Position numbers and translations under genes: made by a program
Source of the DNA: an uncultured Pelagibacteraceae bacterium
Lineage (GTDB): Bacteria > Pseudomonadota > Alphaproteobacteria > Pelagibacterales > Pelagibacteraceae
Assembly (NCBI GenBank): GCA_902525565.1
Contig: CABZHY010000006.1
Coordinates: 1-38,761 of the forward strand
Direction of reading: 5' to 3'
Length of the DNA stretch: 38,761 bases
The notes under the pieces: model-generated
Told to the model about the DNA's origin: nothing
Databases searched by the model: none
Seen by the model: only the letters and a program-made list of their open reading frames with translations
Shown here: piece by piece, positions 35,726-38,761 of the stretch
Layout: each line of letters starts with the position of its first letter
How positions within the stretch are numbered: the first letter of the stretch is position 1

Positions 35726-37006
35726 ATGAGTTCATCATCATCAACAAATGATTTAAGAAATAGAATTATATTTACTATTTTAATATTAGCCGTTTATAGA
35801 TTTGGAACTTTTGTGCCTTTACCAGGTATAGACCCTGAGCAATTAAAAGTAATGATGGAAGGTAACCAAAAAGGGTTATTAGGTATGTTTAATGTCTTTG
35901 CTGGAGGTGCAGTTAGTAGAATGGCTATATTTGCATTAGGAATAATGCCTTACATTTCATCGGCTATTATAGTTCAACTTTTAACTGGTGTTTCTGATTA
36001 TTTTAAGAGTCTAAAAGCTCAAGGAGAGATCGGAAGAGCTAAAATTACCCAAATAACTAGATACGGAACAGTGTTACTTGCAACAGTTCAAGGTTATGGT
36101 TTATCCGTTGGATTGGAATCTTCTGCTGACCTCGTGATTAATCCAGGGGCTTTTTTTAAAATTACTACCGTTACTACTATTGTTGCGGGAACGATATTCT
36201 TAATGTGGTTAGGTGAACAAATCACTCAAAGAGGCATTGGTAACGGAATATCATTAATAATTTTTGCTGGTATAGTAGCAGAAATTCCAAGAGCTTTAGT
36301 TACTACTTTTGAATTAGGTAGAACAGGCGCAGTTTCTACTTTTATGATCTTAGCAATCTTTATTTTATTAATTTTAACAATTCTCTTTGTAGTTTTTATG
36401 GAAAGAGCGTTAAGAAAAATTCTTATTAATTATCCTAAAAGACAAATGGGAAATAAAATGTATGGTGGAGAGTCATCGCATTTGCCATTGAAAATAAACC
36501 AAGCAGGAGTAATACCGGCTATTTTTGCTTCAGCACTTTTATTATTACCTGTAACATTTTCTAATTTTTCATTTTCTAATAATGAAACATTTTTAAACTT
36601 AAGTTCTTTTTTCACACAAGGACAACCACTTTATATGTTACTTTATGCATCTGGAATAATTTTTTTTACTTTTTTTTATACTTCTATAACTTTTAATCCA
36701 ACCGAAACTGCTGAGAATCTTAGAAAGTATGGAGGTTTTGTACCGGGAATTAGACCTGGTGAAAGCACCGCTTTATATATAGAAAATATTTCAACAAAGT
36801 TAACTACAATAGGTGCTCTTTATTTAACTTTGGTTTGTTTAATGCCAGAATTTTTAATTGCAAATTACCCCATACCTTTTTATTTGGGTGGCGCATCTAT
36901 TTTAATTGTCGTTGTGGTAGCTATTGATACAGTAACTCAAATTCAAACAAGATTAATGAGCTCACAATACGAACAACTAATTAAAAAAACTAAATTTGGT
37001 AAATAA
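35726..37006 (+). CDS. secY: Preprotein translocase subunit SecY
   Basis: A 426-residue inner-membrane channel protein with ten predicted membrane helices. Motifs VYRFGTFVPLPGIDP, the plug-side FNVFAGGAVSRMAIFALGIM and the cytoplasmic RKYGGFVPGIRPGE loop that contacts SecA or ribosomes are present. It pairs with SecE at 12852. adk begins right after the stop. Confidence 0.97.
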   Translation: MSSSSSTNDLRNRIIFTILILAVYRFGTFVPLPGIDPEQLKVMMEGNQKGLLGMFNVFAGGAVSRMAIFALGIMPYISSAIIVQLLTGVSDYFKSLKAQGEIGRAKITQITRYGTVLLATVQGYGLSVGLESSADLVINPGAFFKITTVTTIVAGTIFLMWLGEQITQRGIGNGISLIIFAGIVAEIPRALVTTFELGRTGAVSTFMILAIFILLILTILFVVFMERALRKILINYPKRQMGNKMYGGESSHLPLKINQAGVIPAIFASALLLLPVTFSNFSFSNNETFLNLSSFFTQGQPLYMLLYASGIIFFTFFYTSITFNPTETAENLRKYGGFVPGIRPGESTALYIENISTKLTTIGALYLTLVCLMPEFLIANYPIPFYLGGASILIVVVVAIDTVTQIQTRLMSSQYEQLIKKTKFGK

Positions 37007-37570
37007 GTGAATATAATTTTGTTTGGACCTCCTGGTGCTGGTAAAGGTACACAGTCTAAATATTTAGCAAATAAATTAAATTCTTTTCAAATTTCTACCG
37101 GTGATATGTTAAGAGATGAAATTAATAAAAATTCAGAAATCGGAAGAGCTATTGTTAACAATATGGATGCTGGAAAGTTTGTAAACGATGATATAATAAA
37201 TAAGCTTATTGAAAATTTAATTTCTGACCCTCAAAATAAAAATAAATTAATATTTGACGGATACCCTAGATCATTGAGCCAAGCTAAAAATTTAGAAGTT
37301 TTACTTAAAAATACAAATCAAGAGATTGATTTAATTTTATTTTTAAAGGTTGATAAAGAGACAATAATTAGAAGACTTGAAAAAAGAAAAATTTTAGAAA
37401 ATAGGTCTGATGATAAATTTGATACTGTAGTTAGAAGGTATGAAACATACATGAAAACAACCCAACCAGTTCTAGATTTCTACTCTGAGAATCCAAATTT
37501 TAAGGAGATAGACGGAAGTTTGGAAATAGATGAAATAACAAGGAAAATAGACACTTTTATAAATGTATAA
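37007..37570 (+). CDS. adk: Adenylate kinase (GTG start)
   Basis: A 187-residue kinase that interconverts ATP+AMP and 2 ADP. The P-loop GPPGAGKGT is at residues 7-15, FDGYPRS holds the AMP-side Asp/Arg, and the LID is the short form without a zinc site. The start is GTG immediately after the secY stop, with no gap; coupling to secY is the usual order in this operon type. Confidence 0.96.
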   Translation: MNIILFGPPGAGKGTQSKYLANKLNSFQISTGDMLRDEINKNSEIGRAIVNNMDAGKFVNDDIINKLIENLISDPQNKNKLIFDGYPRSLSQAKNLEVLLKNTNQEIDLILFLKVDKETIIRRLEKRKILENRSDDKFDTVVRRYETYMKTTQPVLDFYSENPNFKEIDGSLEIDEITRKIDTFINV

Positions 37571-37574
37571 GACG

Positions 37575-37602
37575 TTGACTTTGACTAATCTTCTTATATA
37601 AA
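37575..37602 (+). promoter_or_regulatory. Possible promoter for rpsM-rpsK-rpoA
   Basis: TTGACT (37575-37580) and TATAAA (37597-37602) are separated by 16 bases in the 55-base gap after adk, one of few gaps above 20 bases in this block. A second TTGACT copy lies directly behind the first. Confidence 0.5.
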
Positions 37603-37625
37603 AGGCACAATTTATCACAAAAATT

Positions 37626-38009
37626 ATGGCTCGTATCGCAGGTATAAACATTCCACAGAATAAACTTGTTCATATAGGTTTAACTTATATCTACGGAATC
37701 GGTGATAAATTTTCTCAGCAAATTTGTTCATCTTTGGAGATTCCTAGAGCTAAAAGAGTGAATGAATTAACTGATGAAGAAATTTTAAAAATTAGAGAGT
37801 ATATCGATCAAAATTTTAAGGTCGAAGGAGATTTAAGAAGAGATTATTCATTGAGCATCAAAAGGTTAATTGATTTAGCTTGTTACAGAGGAACAAGACA
37901 TAGAAAAAAATTACCTGTTAGAGGACAAAGAACAAGATGTAATGCAAGAACAAGAAAAGGTAAAGCAATAGCAATTGCAGGAAAAAAATTAACACCAACT
38001 AAAAAGTAG
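37626..38009 (+). CDS. rpsM: Ribosomal protein uS13
   Basis: A 127-residue S13 of the small-subunit head. [20 protein letters not shown] and the C-terminal [20 protein letters not shown] are typical. rpmJ, which precedes rpsM in many bacteria, is absent; in alphaproteobacteria it is often elsewhere. rpsK starts 2 bases later. Confidence 0.97.
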   Translation: MARIAGINIPQNKLVHIGLTYIYGIGDKFSQQICSSLEIPRAKRVNELTDEEILKIREYIDQNFKVEGDLRRDYSLSIKRLIDLACYRGTRHRKKLPVRGQRTRCNARTRKGKAIAIAGKKLTPTKK

Positions 38010-38011
38010 TT

Positions 38012-38461
38012 ATGGCTAAAGCTGATAAAGTTGAGAATAAAGATCAGAAGGTTGAAAAGTCTTCAAAAAAAAGCGCAAAAAGTAGTTATTCAAAAAAGAA
38101 AAAAGTGAAAAAAAATATTTTAAACGGAATTGCTTATGTACAATCTACATTCAATAATACCATCATATCCATTGCTGATACAAATGGAAATGTAATTTCA
38201 TGGGCATCTGCTGGACAAAAAGGGTTTAAGGGATCAAGAAAGTCTACACCATATGCTGCACAAGTAGCTGCAGATTCAGCAGCCTCTAAAGCTCTTGAGT
38301 ATGGAATGAAAACTTTATCTGTTGAAGTAAAAGGACCAGGTTCAGGGAGAGAAACAGCCTTAAGGGCGCTACAAGCTAGAGGATTTAAGATTGTGTCAAT
38401 TAAAGATACTACACCTATGCCTCATAATGGAACTAGACCACCAAAGAAAAGGAGAGTTTAA
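38012..38461 (+). CDS. rpsK: Ribosomal protein uS11
   Basis: A 149-residue S11 of the platform. The core begins at [17 protein letters not shown] and retains [20 protein letters not shown] and the C-terminal [14 protein letters not shown] Lys/Ser-rich N-terminal extension of about 20 residues makes it longer than the usual 129. The stop overlaps rpoA by one base. Confidence 0.97.
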   Translation: MAKADKVENKDQKVEKSSKKSAKSSYSKKKKVKKNILNGIAYVQSTFNNTIISIADTNGNVISWASAGQKGFKGSRKSTPYAAQVAADSAASKALEYGMKTLSVEVKGPGSGRETALRALQARGFKIVSIKDTTPMPHNGTRPPKKRRV

Positions 38462-38761
38462 TGGAAGTTGAAAATGTTAATGTAAAAAATTGGAAGTCAT
38501 TAATTAAACCATCTAAATTAGATGTTCAAATTAGTGACGACTTAACCCATGCAAAAATTGTAGCTGAGCCTTTGGAAAAAGGTTATGGATTAACTTTGGG
38601 AAATTCTCTAAGAAGGATTTTATTATCATCTATAAGAGGAGCTGCTGTAACGTCAATTCAAATTGATGGAGTCTTACATGAATTCACTTCAATAAAAGGT
38701 GTTAGAGAAGATGTTACAGATATCGTTTTAAACGTAAAATCTTTAGCATTAAAAAGTAATT
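38461..38761 (+). CDS. rpoA: RNA polymerase alpha subunit, 3' end cut by the window
   Basis: The open frame from ATG 38461 runs off the window with about 100 residues. It contains the N-terminal dimerisation motif [19 protein letters not shown], then [15 protein letters not shown] and the [18 protein letters not shown] segment, all diagnostic for alpha. It follows rpsK by a one-base overlap as in the standard alpha operon. Confidence 0.97.
   Translation, partial: MEVENVNVKNWKSLIKPSKLDVQISDDLTHAKIVAEPLEKGYGLTLGNSLRRILLSSIRGAAVTSIQIDGVLHEFTSIKGVREDVTDIVLNVKSLALKSN

Overview
The window looks like a chromosomal segment of a SAR11 alphaproteobacterium (Candidatus Pelagibacter or a close relative). 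The DNA is very AT-rich (about 30% GC by eye). Genes are packed with 1-4 base overlaps, almost everything in the core block lies on the + strand, and the merged L11/rif/str/S10/spc/alpha ribosomal block is typical of a streamlined genome. This assignment is inferred from gene order and protein style, not from a search.

Bases 1-3918 hold a surface-sugar cluster: the 3' part of a PfkB/RfaE-type sugar kinase, two extended SDR nucleotide-sugar enzymes, a GmhA-type SIS isomerase and a small HAD phosphatase. Together they suggest synthesis of a heptose-like or other activated sugar for a surface glycan.

Bases 3932-10400 are the most interesting part. An intact tRNA-Thr(UGU) gene on the minus strand (10325-10400) is followed, on its 3' side, by three displaced copies of its 3' half (9229-9282, 6937-6990, 3932-3983). 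They delimit three tandem units of about 3.0, 2.3 and 1.1 kb (called A, B and C here). Each unit begins and ends with clusters of a short motif, GCAACAAT, often at one-helical-turn spacing, next to the tRNA fragment. This is the layout of a tyrosine-recombinase attachment site with arm sites, but no recombinase gene is present. The tRNA copies are more divergent the further they lie from the intact tRNA, which suggests ordered, polar acquisition with the newest unit next to the tRNA. Cargo: A carries four type IV pilin-like genes plus a secreted basic protein. B carries four more pilin-like genes. C carries a compact DpnI-like PD-(D/E)xK nuclease and a small secreted protein. All eight pilins share an invariant 24-residue N-terminal helix but have strongly different C-terminal bodies.

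Bases 10434-11177 hold rlmB on the minus strand, apparently read toward tRNA-Thr. A divergent intergenic region with a likely promoter then opens the long + strand block: tRNA-Tyr, tRNA-Gly, tuf, tRNA-Trp, secE, nusG, rplK, rplA, rplJ, rplL, rpoB, rpoC (to 23899); rpsL, rpsG, fusA; rpsJ, rplC, rplD, rplW, rplB, rpsS, rplV, rpsC, rplP, rpmC, rpsQ; rplN, rplX, rplE, rpsN, rpsH, rplF, rplR, rpsE, rplO, secY, adk; rpsM, rpsK and the 5' part of rpoA, cut by the window end. Departures from the usual bacterial order are: no rpmD (L30) between rpsE and rplO, no rpmJ near rpsM, no rpmG before secE, and no tuf between fusA and rpsJ. Possible regulatory points are a 12-bp hairpin between rplL and rpoB, a promoter and folded leader before rpsL, and a promoter before rpsM.

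No gene-free stretch longer than 300 bases exists; the largest gaps (6817-7077 and 9124-9369) are filled by the attachment-site structures.
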